64,000 nucleotides of DNA, from positions 62,001 through 126,000 of the forward strand of contig CABZJY010000003.1 in the NCBI GenBank assembly GCA_902526175.1, read 5' to 3'. Of this stretch, positions 36,607-44,840 are shown piece after piece. Positions within the stretch are counted from its first letter, which is position 1; the number at the start of each line of letters is the position of its first letter. This DNA is from an uncultured Alphaproteobacteria bacterium. GTDB lineage: Bacteria; Pseudomonadota; Alphaproteobacteria; Methylaequorales; Methylaequoraceae. The notes beneath the pieces were generated by a model. The model searched no databases and was not told where the DNA came from. It saw only the letters and a program-made list of their open reading frames with translations. The position numbers were made by a program, and so were the translations under genes.

Positions 36607-36873
36607 ATGGGTTTTGACGAAAATATTGAAATGGTAAGATTAGCTTTTTATCAAGTTTTAATATCTAGTGGACCTTTTTTGGGGGCGGCATTAGCTATTG
36701 GATTAACAATTGGTATTATTCAAGCCGCAACATCAATCCAAGAAATGACACTCAGCTTTGTACCAAAAGTTGTCCTTGTTATTTTTGCTATGGGTTTTAT
36801 GGCAAACTATTTCATCGTAAGTCTTACTGACTATTTTGCTTTTATATTTGATACTATCAGCGGAATTAAGTAA
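36607..36873 (+). CDS. fliQ: Flagellar export gate protein FliQ
   Basis: The 88-aa two-span protein shows the family patterns GLTIGIIQAATSIQEMTLSFVPK and forms the export gate with FliP and FliR. Its stop shares one base with the fliR start (TAATG). Confidence 0.96.
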   Translation: MGFDENIEMVRLAFYQVLISSGPFLGAALAIGLTIGIIQAATSIQEMTLSFVPKVVLVIFAMGFMANYFIVSLTDYFAFIFDTISGIK

Positions 36874-37694
36874 TGGTTGAAATTCCCCTACCCTTTTATG
36901 AGCCTTTAAATAAACTTCCAGGACTAGAATTAAATCAATTAATTGATTTTTTACTAATTTTTATTTTATCTTCAATCAGGTTATCATCTTTTTTAATTTC
37001 TAGTCCTTTTTTAGGCTCAAGAAACATTCCATTGCATGCAAAAATAGTCTTTTCCATGATTTTATCTTTTTTCTTTTTTGGTCAAATTTCTGATATGGAA
37101 TTAAATCAATATATCATTGATAATTTATTTTTTTTAGTTTTGATTGAAATTATAATTGGTGTGGCAAGTGGTCTGAGTCTTACAGTTTGGTTTAGTGCAG
37201 CTTCGATGGCTGGAGAAAAAATTGCAGCTTCAACTGGACTTGGTTTCTCAGCTTTGGTTGATCCAGAAACTGGCGGTCAAACTCCGGTTCTCAGTGTTTT
37301 ATTAGATTTATTTTTATTAACTGTTTTTGTTTCACTGAATGGTCACCTTCTTGCAATAAACCTGATTGTTGAAAGTTATGAAGTTATAGAAGTAGGATCA
37401 AGGTTTCCAGGTATTGCACTAATAGGTTCTGGAATTGAGGCTGCTGGGGCAATGTTTTATACTGCAGGATTAATAATGCTTCCAATTGTTGGAGGATTAT
37501 TATTAACAAATATGGCTATTGGTGTAATTACTAAGTCTGCTCCAACACTAAATCTATTTTCTTTTGGATTTCCAATAACCATTATGATCGCATTTGTATT
37601 ATTATTTTTTGCAACCCGATCAATAGGTGGGGCCTTCGCAGAATTAGTAAAAAACTCAATAGAAAATCTTGAAGTTGTTTTAGGAGTGATTTAA
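36873..37694 (+). CDS. fliR: Flagellar export gate protein FliR
   Basis: The 273-aa, about six-span membrane protein has the FliR core GEKIAASTGLGFSALVDPETGGQTPVLS. It shares single-base stop/start junctions with both fliQ and flhB, indicating tight coupling. Confidence 0.95.
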   Translation: MVEIPLPFYEPLNKLPGLELNQLIDFLLIFILSSIRLSSFLISSPFLGSRNIPLHAKIVFSMILSFFFFGQISDMELNQYIIDNLFFLVLIEIIIGVASGLSLTVWFSAASMAGEKIAASTGLGFSALVDPETGGQTPVLSVLLDLFLLTVFVSLNGHLLAINLIVESYEVIEVGSRFPGIALIGSGIEAAGAMFYTAGLIMLPIVGGLLLTNMAIGVITKSAPTLNLFSFGFPITIMIAFVLLFFATRSIGGAFAELVKNSIENLEVVLGVI

Positions 37695-38842
37695 TGGCTG
37701 AAGATAAAGATGAAAGTCAAGAAAAAACACAGGACCCCAGTTCCCGGAGACTTGAAAAGGCTAGAGAAGAAGGAAAGGTTGTAAAATCTACTGAGGTTTT
37801 CGTTTTTGTACTACTTGCTGCAGGAATATTATTGATGCAAATAACTCCATTTTTTATAGAAGACTTTTTAAAATTGTGTAAAGGTTTTTTTATATTTGGG
37901 CTTGAGGTAAAGCATGGTCATAGCGCTCTTGGCAGTATTTCAACTGCAATAGATATGGTTGTGAAAACTGTAATAGTTTTTGGAATACCTTTGGCAATTG
38001 TCTGTATAATTACACAATTTATAATTGGTGGAATAAATTTTTCCCTAAAATCAATCTACTGGAAAATGGAAAAAATGAATCCTATTTCTGGAATAAAAAG
38101 AATTTTTTCACTTAATGGTCTTGTTAATCTTGTTAAGGCATTATTAAAAGTATTTTTACTTGGCACAATCTCATTCTTCATAATTAAAAAAAATGTTCCG
38201 GATTTAACATATCTTACAACTACAAATTTAACTTCTGCGTTTGGAAAAACTGTATCTTTTTTTCCTGAATTAGTTTTAGCTCTATTACTTGGCTTAGCAC
38301 TTATAGCAATTCTAGATTTAGCCTGGCAAAAGTATGATTACATAAAACAACTAAGAATGTCGCACCAGGATATCAAAGACGAGTATAAAGAAACAGACGG
38401 ACAGCCTGAAGTAAAACAAAAAATAAGAAAACTTCAAATGCAAGCGGCATCAAAAGCTGCAAAAGAAAATGCTTCAATTGATAATTTATCTGAAGCCACA
38501 GCAATTATAACTAATCCAACTCACTTCGCAGTTGCGTTAAAATATGAAGTTGGTGAATCAAAAGCGCCAATTGTAATAGCAAAAGGGAGAGGAAAAGTGG
38601 CTGAACAAATAATTTCTAAATCTAGTGAATTAGGAATCTCAAAAATGCAAAGTCCGGTTCTTGCAAGGGCGATTTATTACACATGTGAAATCGGAGAAGA
38701 AATTATCAGTAAATTATATAGTGCAGTTGCAATTGCATTAGCTTATATCTATAAAGTAAATAATGGGGAAAATATGGATGAGCCAGAAATTGAAATTCCT
38801 AACGACTTAGTCTTTGATGAATTTGGGAATAAAAATGTTTAG
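37694..38842 (+). CDS. flhB: Flagellar export switch protein FlhB
   Basis: The 382-aa protein has four spans and a cytoplasmic domain with the autocleavage site NPTH (274-277). Cleavage there switches export from hook to filament substrates. The PSSRRLEKAREEGKV N-terminus is typical. It ends the export-gate genes; five unknown genes continue in the same direction with little or no gap. Confidence 0.96.
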   Translation: MAEDKDESQEKTQDPSSRRLEKAREEGKVVKSTEVFVFVLLAAGILLMQITPFFIEDFLKLCKGFFIFGLEVKHGHSALGSISTAIDMVVKTVIVFGIPLAIVCIITQFIIGGINFSLKSIYWKMEKMNPISGIKRIFSLNGLVNLVKALLKVFLLGTISFFIIKKNVPDLTYLTTTNLTSAFGKTVSFFPELVLALLLGLALIAILDLAWQKYDYIKQLRMSHQDIKDEYKETDGQPEVKQKIRKLQMQAASKAAKENASIDNLSEATAIITNPTHFAVALKYEVGESKAPIVIAKGRGKVAEQIISKSSELGISKMQSPVLARAIYYTCEIGEEIISKLYSAVAIALAYIYKVNNGENMDEPEIEIPNDLVFDEFGNKNV

Positions 38843-39044
38843 CAGTAATGTAAGCAAAATTATAGTAACTTTTGCTTTTTTCTACAGCGCAATCATATGT
38901 TATTTCAAAGGTGAGCAACTTTATAATGAGGGACAAATTTTATATGCAATAGTGCTTTGGGTTTGTGCATTTTTGTCCTTTATAGGAGCTTTGAGATTCC
39001 AGGTTGCAAAATTAATATATTTTTTTAGAGACAAAAAATGGTAA
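38835..39044 (+). CDS. Small two-span membrane protein
   Basis: About 69 aa with two hydrophobic segments (VSKIIVTFAFFYSAIICYF and YAIVLWVCAFLSFIGAL) joined by a short charged loop and ending in basic residues. The start at 38835 overlaps the flhB stop by 8 bp; the frame also opens from 38814. No family is recognised. Overlaps with flhB and with the next gene (7 bp) suggest it belongs to the flagellar operon. Confidence 0.6.
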   Translation: MFSSNVSKIIVTFAFFYSAIICYFKGEQLYNEGQILYAIVLWVCAFLSFIGALRFQVAKLIYFFRDKKW

Positions 39045-39253
39045 AAAAAGATAATATTCTTGATTGTAAAAAATGTAAACATTTGTATGTTACATATGAT
39101 AAGTTTTATCCTTGGGGATGTAAAGCATTCGGTTTTAAATCAAAAAAATATCCTTATAATGAAGTTTACTCGATTTCTGGCATGAAATGTGCTCTATTTA
39201 GTATAAATAATAAATTTGGACAAAAAACATATAAAAAGGGAAGATTTGCATGA
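39038..39253 (+). CDS. Small four-cysteine (zinc-ribbon-like) protein
   Basis: The 71-aa protein has CKKC near the start and single cysteines at PWGCKAFGFKSKKYP and MKCALF. This layout resembles a small conserved family of unknown function with the patterns CxxC-HxYVT, GCxAFGFKSK and SGxxCxxF. A structural metal site is likely. It overlaps its neighbours on both sides (ATGA at 39250). Confidence 0.7.
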   Translation: MVKKDNILDCKKCKHLYVTYDKFYPWGCKAFGFKSKKYPYNEVYSISGMKCALFSINNKFGQKTYKKGRFA

Positions 39254-39975
39254 ATACGCAACTTAATACGATGCAAGAAAGTATCAAGATCGCTTTAGAT
39301 GCAGCGGATGCTGCAACGGATGTTACGTCTGAATACAAAAGAATGAAAAACGAATACATAAAAGCGGAGCAAAAAGTGAAAGAAATACACAAATATACGA
39401 CAATAATTTTTTCGGCTTCAATTGCAACGGCAGTTGTATCAGTTATTTTAATCGGCCTGTTATATTTTAAATCATTATCTGAACTTGAAGATATGACTAG
39501 TACTAGTAAAGAGGCACTTGTGGTTTTTGCTGAAAATGTCGAAAATGTAAATAAAGCTGTTGATAACATGAATGAAAGTTTAAACAAACACTCTGATTTA
39601 GTTAATGCAAATATTGAAATCAAAGATAAGTTAAATATGCTGATGAGTGCTATCGAAAAAAATGACAAAAATTTGATGATAAGTCTTTCAAAAGAGGTTT
39701 CAAATCTTTCAAAAGAAATTTCATCCTCTCTAAAAGCAGAGACTGGTAAACTGAATCAAAATATTCAAGAAAGCGACGTAATGACCTCTGCAAAGGTTAA
39801 TAAGGCTGTAGAAAAACTTCTTAACGATACAAATAAAAAACAAAACGCAAAACTGCTTAAAGAGCTTTCTAATAATACATCAAGTTTGACAGCGGCACTT
39901 GAAGCAATTTCTAAACAAAATAAAGTATTGGTTAAAGAAATTGTTGATCAAAAAGAAAGTATAACCTATCCTTAA
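39250..39975 (+). CDS. Membrane-anchored coiled-coil protein of unknown function
   Basis: In 241 aa, a cytoplasmic N-terminal helix of about 47 residues is followed by one span (about 49-71, TTIIFSASIATAVVSVILIGLLYF). A long heptad-rich coiled coil then runs to the C-terminus, with repeated Asn/Lys/Ser-rich helices. It lacks HAMP and chemoreceptor signalling motifs. Start overlaps the previous stop (ATGA). The location suggests a basal-body or polar accessory role, which is inference. Confidence 0.65.
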   Translation: MNTQLNTMQESIKIALDAADAATDVTSEYKRMKNEYIKAEQKVKEIHKYTTIIFSASIATAVVSVILIGLLYFKSLSELEDMTSTSKEALVVFAENVENVNKAVDNMNESLNKHSDLVNANIEIKDKLNMLMSAIEKNDKNLMISLSKEVSNLSKEISSSLKAETGKLNQNIQESDVMTSAKVNKAVEKLLNDTNKKQNAKLLKELSNNTSSLTAALEAISKQNKVLVKEIVDQKESITYP

Positions 39976-39983
39976 TTTTTAAA

Positions 39984-40766
39984 ATGGAGCAAATAAATAA
40001 GACCGAAAGTTTTCTTAAAATTGATAGTTTTGCAAGAAAAACTGTTGCTCAATCCTTATTACTAAAAGATGATGATGTTATTGTTGCTCTCGATAATAAT
40101 CTTTATTTAAAAGGTGAAAATGCACTAATTGAAGATTTAAATTTACTTAAAAAAGAAGAAAAAAAAACAATACTAACAATTTTCAGAGAAGGCAGTTTTT
40201 TTGATGTATTAGTTTCCGGTAGCCTAGGAGCTAAATTTATATCTACCAATAGTGATGAAACAAAATTAATTTCTGAAAAGTTTTCCAAAAAAGAAATTTT
40301 CGATCAAATAGATTTAAAAGAATATATTGCAATGAGGGATTTGACTCATAATTATGAAATAATATGTAAATCTAAGTCTTTGTTTGCTGGATTAATGCCA
40401 CCTATGTGGCTTGCATACCATAGTAAGTGGTGGTTAATATCTCTTTTTGCAGTTTTAAGTTTTTTACTAATTTCTACTAATTTTTGGGTTTTCCTTTTTG
40501 GTTGGGTATGTGTGAGTATTTATTGTTACATCGGTCAATTAGAACTTTTAATAAGTTTTGCACTTCTATCCGGGAAAGCGTACTCAATGATACTATGCGC
40601 AACTGATATGGATCACGCTCAAAAGATTGTGAGAGAACATAATCCCAAGGCCAAATATAAAGTTTCAAGATTAGGAGATCCTATTACATCTGATCACGAA
40701 AGTAATAGTAAAGAAGATAAAAATCTGAAAAATAAGATTTCTGATTCACAAGAAGCTTTGATATAA
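39984..40766 (+). CDS. Two-span membrane protein with possible PDZ-like and DUF2628-like parts
   Basis: Residues 10-85 alternate short strands and helices in a pattern reminiscent of a PDZ-like fold (VAQSLLLKDDDVIVALDNN, then KTILTIFREGSFFDVLV). Two or three spans follow at about 140-195 (PPMWLAYHSKWWLISLFAVL...FWVFLFGWVCVSIYC), loosely like DUF2628 proteins, and then a hydrophilic tail. Neither assignment is secure. It is co-directional with the flhB run, 8 bp after the coiled-coil gene. Confidence 0.5.
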   Translation: MEQINKTESFLKIDSFARKTVAQSLLLKDDDVIVALDNNLYLKGENALIEDLNLLKKEEKKTILTIFREGSFFDVLVSGSLGAKFISTNSDETKLISEKFSKKEIFDQIDLKEYIAMRDLTHNYEIICKSKSLFAGLMPPMWLAYHSKWWLISLFAVLSFLLISTNFWVFLFGWVCVSIYCYIGQLELLISFALLSGKAYSMILCATDMDHAQKIVREHNPKAKYKVSRLGDPITSDHESNSKEDKNLKNKISDSQEALI

Positions 40767-40800
40767 TTATAAAGTACATTATATAAACTAAGAGGTTATT

Positions 40801-41410
40801 GATGGTCGTAGCAAAAAACGAACAATATTCTGTTCAAGCAGAAACATTAATGAAAGCGGCAATTGAAGATTATCTTGAGTTAATAAAAGAAATTCAAGCT
40901 TCAAATGCAAATATGAAATTAATAAAAGCAATTAAAATTACTGTAAACGGTAAACCAAGAAGGTTAGTCGATGTCGGTGACTTAAAATCAGGTGAAAGTG
41001 AAAATCAATTAATTCTTTTAGTTTTCAATACTGATCACGTAGACCTACTCTTAGACCAGATTGCTGAGCTTCAATTTGAAACATCAGTTGATGGACAATT
41101 CATTAAAATTAATGTTCCTGATCCAAGCTATAAACAATTAATGGAAGTAGTAGACGACTTAAATAGAAAAAAAGGGAGTTGTGTTGGAAGACTTACCAAG
41201 GCTAAATCTGAAGCAACTACTAGGGCAAGAACTGCAGTTGAAAACGAGTTCATTGAGCAAGCAGTAGCATCCAGGGCTACAAAAGTTTGTGATGAATTCT
41301 TAAGTCAGTATACAGAAAAAGTCAATGAAATTACCAATGAAAAGATTCTTGAAATTTTAGGTGAAGATTATTTTAATAAATATAAAACTGAAGAATTAGA
41401 CGAATTTTAG
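40801..41410 (+). CDS. Highly divergent ribosome-recycling-factor-like protein
   Basis: The 203-aa protein follows the whole RRF layout by eye. It has an N-terminal helix ending in NANMKLIKAIKITVNG (RRF: RAxPxLLDxIxVEYYG), a strand pair ENQLILLVFNTDHVDLLLDQI (RRF: TLxVxVFDxSxxxAVEKAI), then DGQFIKINVPDPSYKQLMEVVDDL (RRF: GxxIRVPLPPLTEERRxxLIKIV) and two long helices. The invariant arginines of the RRF helix are mostly replaced (CVGRLTKAKSEA). It is therefore unlikely to be the essential Frr. It starts 34 bp after the preceding gene at the end of the flhB run. Confidence 0.55.
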
Positions 41411-41412
41411 TC

Positions 41413-42048
41413 TTAAGCATTAATAGAAATTCTATTTTGAGATACTTCAGTCTTATTATCATAAAACGATGATAAATTTTTGTATTTATTTCTGTTAGTT
41501 GGTTGATAGCTTAACGGTGACCACTTTGGGTAATCGAATTTCATGCCTTTAATTGCTAACTTATCTCGCTCTTCAAACTCTCTTTTTGATTTGTTGATTT
41601 TGTTTTGCTCCTCTGAAAGATTAACGTTTTTTAAGTTTGAATCACTTTTCACAGTTTTTATCTCACTTTTGTTATCTTTCCATAATTTGCTTATTCCTAA
41701 TGTATCAAATGCTAATTCTGTAGGTGTTTTGTCAAATACTTTTTCGAAAATCCAATTACCAAATCCAGCAATTGCACCTATTGGGCCTCCATATATAAAT
41801 CCGCCAGCACTTGATTGGACTAAGTCTCTATCTGAGTCAGGTTTATCAGAATTCATACTTGAGTATATACCACTTATGATAGGTAAATTTTGTAATGGAT
41901 TAACAAGACCTTTTATCCAATCTAAAAACTTTGAGCTGCTACCAAGACTATCATTTTTAATACCAAGATTTTCTTTATTTTTTTTTTCTATATTAGCATT
42001 GTAAGCATTTTTAGAATTAAAGTTATGTAAGTGACTTTTTTCTATCAT
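41413..42048 (-). CDS. Unknown protein encoded downstream of motAB
   Basis: The 211-aa protein has hydrophilic ends and a central Gly-rich amphipathic segment (about 47-105, LVNPLQNLPIISGIYSS...GGFIYGGPIGAIAGFGNWIFEKV). Similar central blocks occur in uncharacterised alphaproteobacterial proteins. There is no signal peptide. It begins 4 bp after motB in the same operon, and its end nearly meets the convergent RRF-like gene. A motor-related role is inferred only from position. Confidence 0.55.
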   Translation of the reverse strand: MIEKSHLHNFNSKNAYNANIEKKNKENLGIKNDSLGSSSKFLDWIKGLVNPLQNLPIISGIYSSMNSDKPDSDRDLVQSSAGGFIYGGPIGAIAGFGNWIFEKVFDKTPTELAFDTLGISKLWKDNKSEIKTVKSDSNLKNVNLSEEQNKINKSKREFEERDKLAIKGMKFDYPKWSPLSYQPTNRNKYKNLSSFYDNKTEVSQNRISINA

Positions 42049-42052
42049 TATT

Positions 42053-43246
42053 CTAATAATTTATCTCTATTTCAATTCTTCTATTTTTTGCTCTCCCTTG
42101 TGATGTATCATTTGATTCAATAGGTCTTGTTTCGCCATAACTAATTGCTTTCATTCTTTTTGGATCAAGCGAATCATTTTTTGATAGTTGTTGTACAACT
42201 GAAGCTGATCTGGCAGCTGCTAAGTCCCAATTATCTCTGTAATTTGAACCAAATGTCAAAGGTACGTTATCTGTATGACCCATTACTAAAATTTCACTTC
42301 TACCTTTTTTATTTTGTTCGGCAATCTTTGCCATTATGTCTCTAGCCTTTCTTGTAAGTTCTGCTGAACCAGATTTAAATGCGCCAGCAGATCCTACCGT
42401 AATAATTACTTTATCATCATCCCTGTCAACGTTCACAAGACCCTCACCTATCTCCTCTCTTAAAGCAACTTTAAGTTTATCTTCTGCTAGTTCAGCTTTT
42501 TTTGCTTCTTCCTGTGCCGATTGACTTTGTTCAGATTGACCAATACTATCACCATCTGTTCCCTCTGCTTGACTTTCACCTTTGCTACTCGCAGCAGTAG
42601 CAAGTTTTGATAAAGCCTTTTCTAATCCCCCAATTAGAACCTCTGTTTCAGACTTGCCACTTGATGACTTCACTGATTCTATTGAATCTAAAGTCTCTTT
42701 TAATAAATTTGGAAGTTCTTTCTCTTTAGCATCTAGTGGGGTAAAGTTTACTACTACTTTATCAGCTAAAACCTCAACCTCAATATCACCTCTGGCTATT
42801 GCGTCTTTAATATTTTTTGCTAACTCTGTTGCTTCTTCATCTTTACCTTCATCCTTTGTTGCATCTTGAGTTTTGGTTTTTAACTCAACATTTGGTTGGT
42901 CTGTCTCAGTAGTTTGCTGAGTCATATTTTCTGTAACCGCAGGTGTTGGATTTGGACTAAAATTTAGAGACAAAATAGTTGTTCCTTTTGGTTGCTCAAC
43001 TACCGGTATCACTCTTTGAATTCCAAAAGCATTTTTCATACTACCACTAATTTGCTTAAACTTAGGTACATTAAACTCAGCAAATGATAGAATTAAAACA
43101 AAAAAGGCCATTAAAAGTGTTGCCATATCAGCAAAGGTCGCCATCCATGCTGGAGCGCCTTTTGGTGGACAAGCAGGGCATTCATGCTCCTCTTCTTCGT
43201 CCTTCTTTTCTTCTTTTTTTTTCTCTTCTACTTGTTCTTCAGCCAT
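42053..43246 (-). CDS. motB: PomB/MotB-type flagellar stator protein
   Basis: The 397-aa protein has the PomB-like entry CPACPPKGAPAWMATFADMATLLM with the ion-binding Asp40 in the single span, followed by FAEFNVPKFKQISGSMKNAFGIQ, very close to Vibrio PomB. The C-terminus is an OmpA-like peptidoglycan-binding domain (MGHTDNVPL, NWDLAAARSASVV). Similarity to PomB argues for a sodium-driven motor. It starts 11 bp after motA. Confidence 0.92.
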   Translation of the reverse strand: MAEEQVEEKKKEEKKDEEEEHECPACPPKGAPAWMATFADMATLLMAFFVLILSFAEFNVPKFKQISGSMKNAFGIQRVIPVVEQPKGTTILSLNFSPNPTPAVTENMTQQTTETDQPNVELKTKTQDATKDEGKDEEATELAKNIKDAIARGDIEVEVLADKVVVNFTPLDAKEKELPNLLKETLDSIESVKSSSGKSETEVLIGGLEKALSKLATAASSKGESQAEGTDGDSIGQSEQSQSAQEEAKKAELAEDKLKVALREEIGEGLVNVDRDDDKVIITVGSAGAFKSGSAELTRKARDIMAKIAEQNKKGRSEILVMGHTDNVPLTFGSNYRDNWDLAAARSASVVQQLSKNDSLDPKRMKAISYGETRPIESNDTSQGRAKNRRIEIEINY

Positions 43247-43257
43247 TTTTTGACCTA

Positions 43258-44025
43258 TTAAGCTGCAGCTTCAATTAACGCCTGTTTCTCTTTTGGAGGA
43301 AGATTAGCAACTAGTTGATCTTGAATATTTCTTCCACTTTCGCCTCTTGAAATTAATTGTAATCCTATAATAATCATGTCTCTATAAATTTGTTCATACA
43401 AAGAATAACCTTTTAATTTGGTAACAATTGGCATAAAAATTGTGTTTGCAATCATCGCTCCATATAGAGTAGTCAATAGAGCAACCGCCATTGCAGGACC
43501 AATTGCTTTCGGATCTGCCATGTTACCAAGCATTGCAACTAACCCTACTAATGTTCCAATCATACCCATCGCAGGAGCAATATCGACCCAAGCTTGGGCA
43601 ACGCCAATCATTTTTTCGTGACGTTGTTGCATGCTTTTTAATTCTTTTTTTAACTGAACAGTTAATTTTTGCTCATCTGCACCATCTACAAGCATTTGAA
43701 GACCTCCGTCAAAAAAGGGATCAGGAGTTTCCTGCCCTTCTAATGCCATCATACCGTCTTTTCTTGCAATTCCAGCTAACTCTACTATTCTTGTAATTAG
43801 TTCATCCATTTTCTTTACTGGTGGTTTGAAAGCTTTACCCATAGCACCAAACGAACCTAAAAAAACAGGTAAAGGAGCTGTGTACATTACAGCAAAAAAA
43901 GAACCCCCAAAAACAATTAAAATCGAGGGTATATCAATATACGATCCAAGCCCACCTGCTGAAATCATTGCGCCGGCAATCATTCCTATGGTACCTAAAA
44001 AACCTATGAGAGATGCTAAATCCAT
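43258..44025 (-). CDS. motA: PomA/MotA-type flagellar stator protein
   Basis: The 255-aa, four-span stator subunit has the core AMGMIGTLVGLVAMLGNM and a cytoplasmic loop with the charged residues that contact FliG. SYIDIPSILIVFGGSFFAVMYT is PomA-like. It is the first gene of motA-motB-orf, driven by a sigma-54 promoter 46 bp upstream. Confidence 0.93.
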   Translation of the reverse strand: MDLASLIGFLGTIGMIAGAMISAGGLGSYIDIPSILIVFGGSFFAVMYTAPLPVFLGSFGAMGKAFKPPVKKMDELITRIVELAGIARKDGMMALEGQETPDPFFDGGLQMLVDGADEQKLTVQLKKELKSMQQRHEKMIGVAQAWVDIAPAMGMIGTLVGLVAMLGNMADPKAIGPAMAVALLTTLYGAMIANTIFMPIVTKLKGYSLYEQIYRDMIIIGLQLISRGESGRNIQDQLVANLPPKEKQALIEAAA

Positions 44026-44069
44026 TAACTAATTCCTATTTTTAATATTATAAAATATTTAATGTAAGT

Positions 44070-44085
44070 TGCAACTTTGATACCA
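44070..44085 (-). promoter_or_regulatory. Sigma-54 promoter of motAB, overlapped by an inverted repeat
   Basis: On the minus strand TGGTATCAAAGTTGCA has GG-N10-GC spacing, 46 bp before the motA ATG. A perfect inverted repeat AACTTTG-ATAC-CAAAGTT (44073-44090) overlaps the -24 element, so an additional operator is possible. Confidence 0.8.
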
Positions 44086-44145
44086 AAGTTATATTTTTAT
44101 ATATATTTAGTTGATAAAGTTATTACAAAGTAAAATTTAAACAAT

Positions 44146-44622
44146 ATGAAAAAAAATTTTAGCCTTACTATAGCCTTATTGAGCATATTTTTTAGCATCA
44201 GTCATTTAAATGCAACAAACCTTATAGACAAAGGTTATTATGTAGTCGATCTCAAACAAAAAGTAGATTGGTTAAAATGTTCTGCTGGACAGCAATGGGA
44301 TGACAAAAATTGTAGTGGTGAGGCTATCAAATTAAATCTTGAAGAAGCAGAAATTGCATTAAATCAACTTAATGAACAACTAGAAGGTGAATGGAGACTT
44401 CCAACTAAAAAAGAATTGAAAAGTTTAGTATGTACCGATTGTACAGGAGCAAAAATAAATAAAAAATATTTTCCCAATACACCTGCAGAACCTTTTTGGA
44501 CGTCACAAAGAAATTGGTGGTCGCCCAAGTTTTATTGGTCAGTAAATTTTTTTACTGGACATGTATATGGTAGATTTGTACCTGAAAAAAGATTATTTTT
44601 GAGGTTTCTTAGAGATCGTTAA
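44146..44622 (+). CDS. Exported Lcl/DUF1566-type protein
   Basis: A signal peptide (1-23) is followed by a domain of the DUF1566 type: DxKxxVDWLKCSAGQQWDDKNCSGEA, then LEGEWRLPTKKELKSLV with paired cysteines (VCTDCTG), then PFWTSQRNW and a Trp/Phe-rich end. Length 158 aa. The family is common in extracellular and periplasmic proteins with unclear roles. It is divergent from motA. Confidence 0.75.
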   Translation: MKKNFSLTIALLSIFFSISHLNATNLIDKGYYVVDLKQKVDWLKCSAGQQWDDKNCSGEAIKLNLEEAEIALNQLNEQLEGEWRLPTKKELKSLVCTDCTGAKINKKYFPNTPAEPFWTSQRNWWSPKFYWSVNFFTGHVYGRFVPEKRLFLRFLRDR

Positions 44623-44840
44623 TCTTTTTTACTATGAAAATATTGTAATAATTTTATTATAAATACAAATAGCCCTGATACTAAAACAAATATTGCAAAA
44701 TTAGTCGGTGTTACAAATTTCAAAAGGTGTAATTGATCTGAAGCTGTGAGGGCAACAATTATTATTAAAAGAACTGAAAATATAAAATATCTAATAGATA
44801 AACATAAAAAGCATCCTTTTTTATCGTCACTTTTTGACAT
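44619..44840 (-). CDS. Small two-span membrane protein
   Basis: 73 aa from the ATG at 44840 (an upstream start at 44930 is less likely). Two hydrophobic segments (FIFSVLLIIIVALTA and FAIFVLVSGLFVFIIKLL) follow a short N-terminus with GCFLC cysteines. No family is recognised. Its start overlaps the SPOR-like gene by 14 bp, and its end overlaps the convergent DUF1566 gene by 4 bp. Confidence 0.5.
   Translation of the reverse strand: MSKSDDKKGCFLCLSIRYFIFSVLLIIIVALTASDQLHLLKFVTPTNFAIFVLVSGLFVFIIKLLQYFHSKKD

Noticed and set aside
39250-39975. Chemoreceptor (methyl-accepting protein)
   Set aside because: One span and a coiled coil are present, but the conserved hairpin signalling tip and HAMP domain are absent.
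43491-43796. 101-codon plus-strand frame opposite motA
   Set aside because: MotA is unambiguous on the other strand; this frame has no support.
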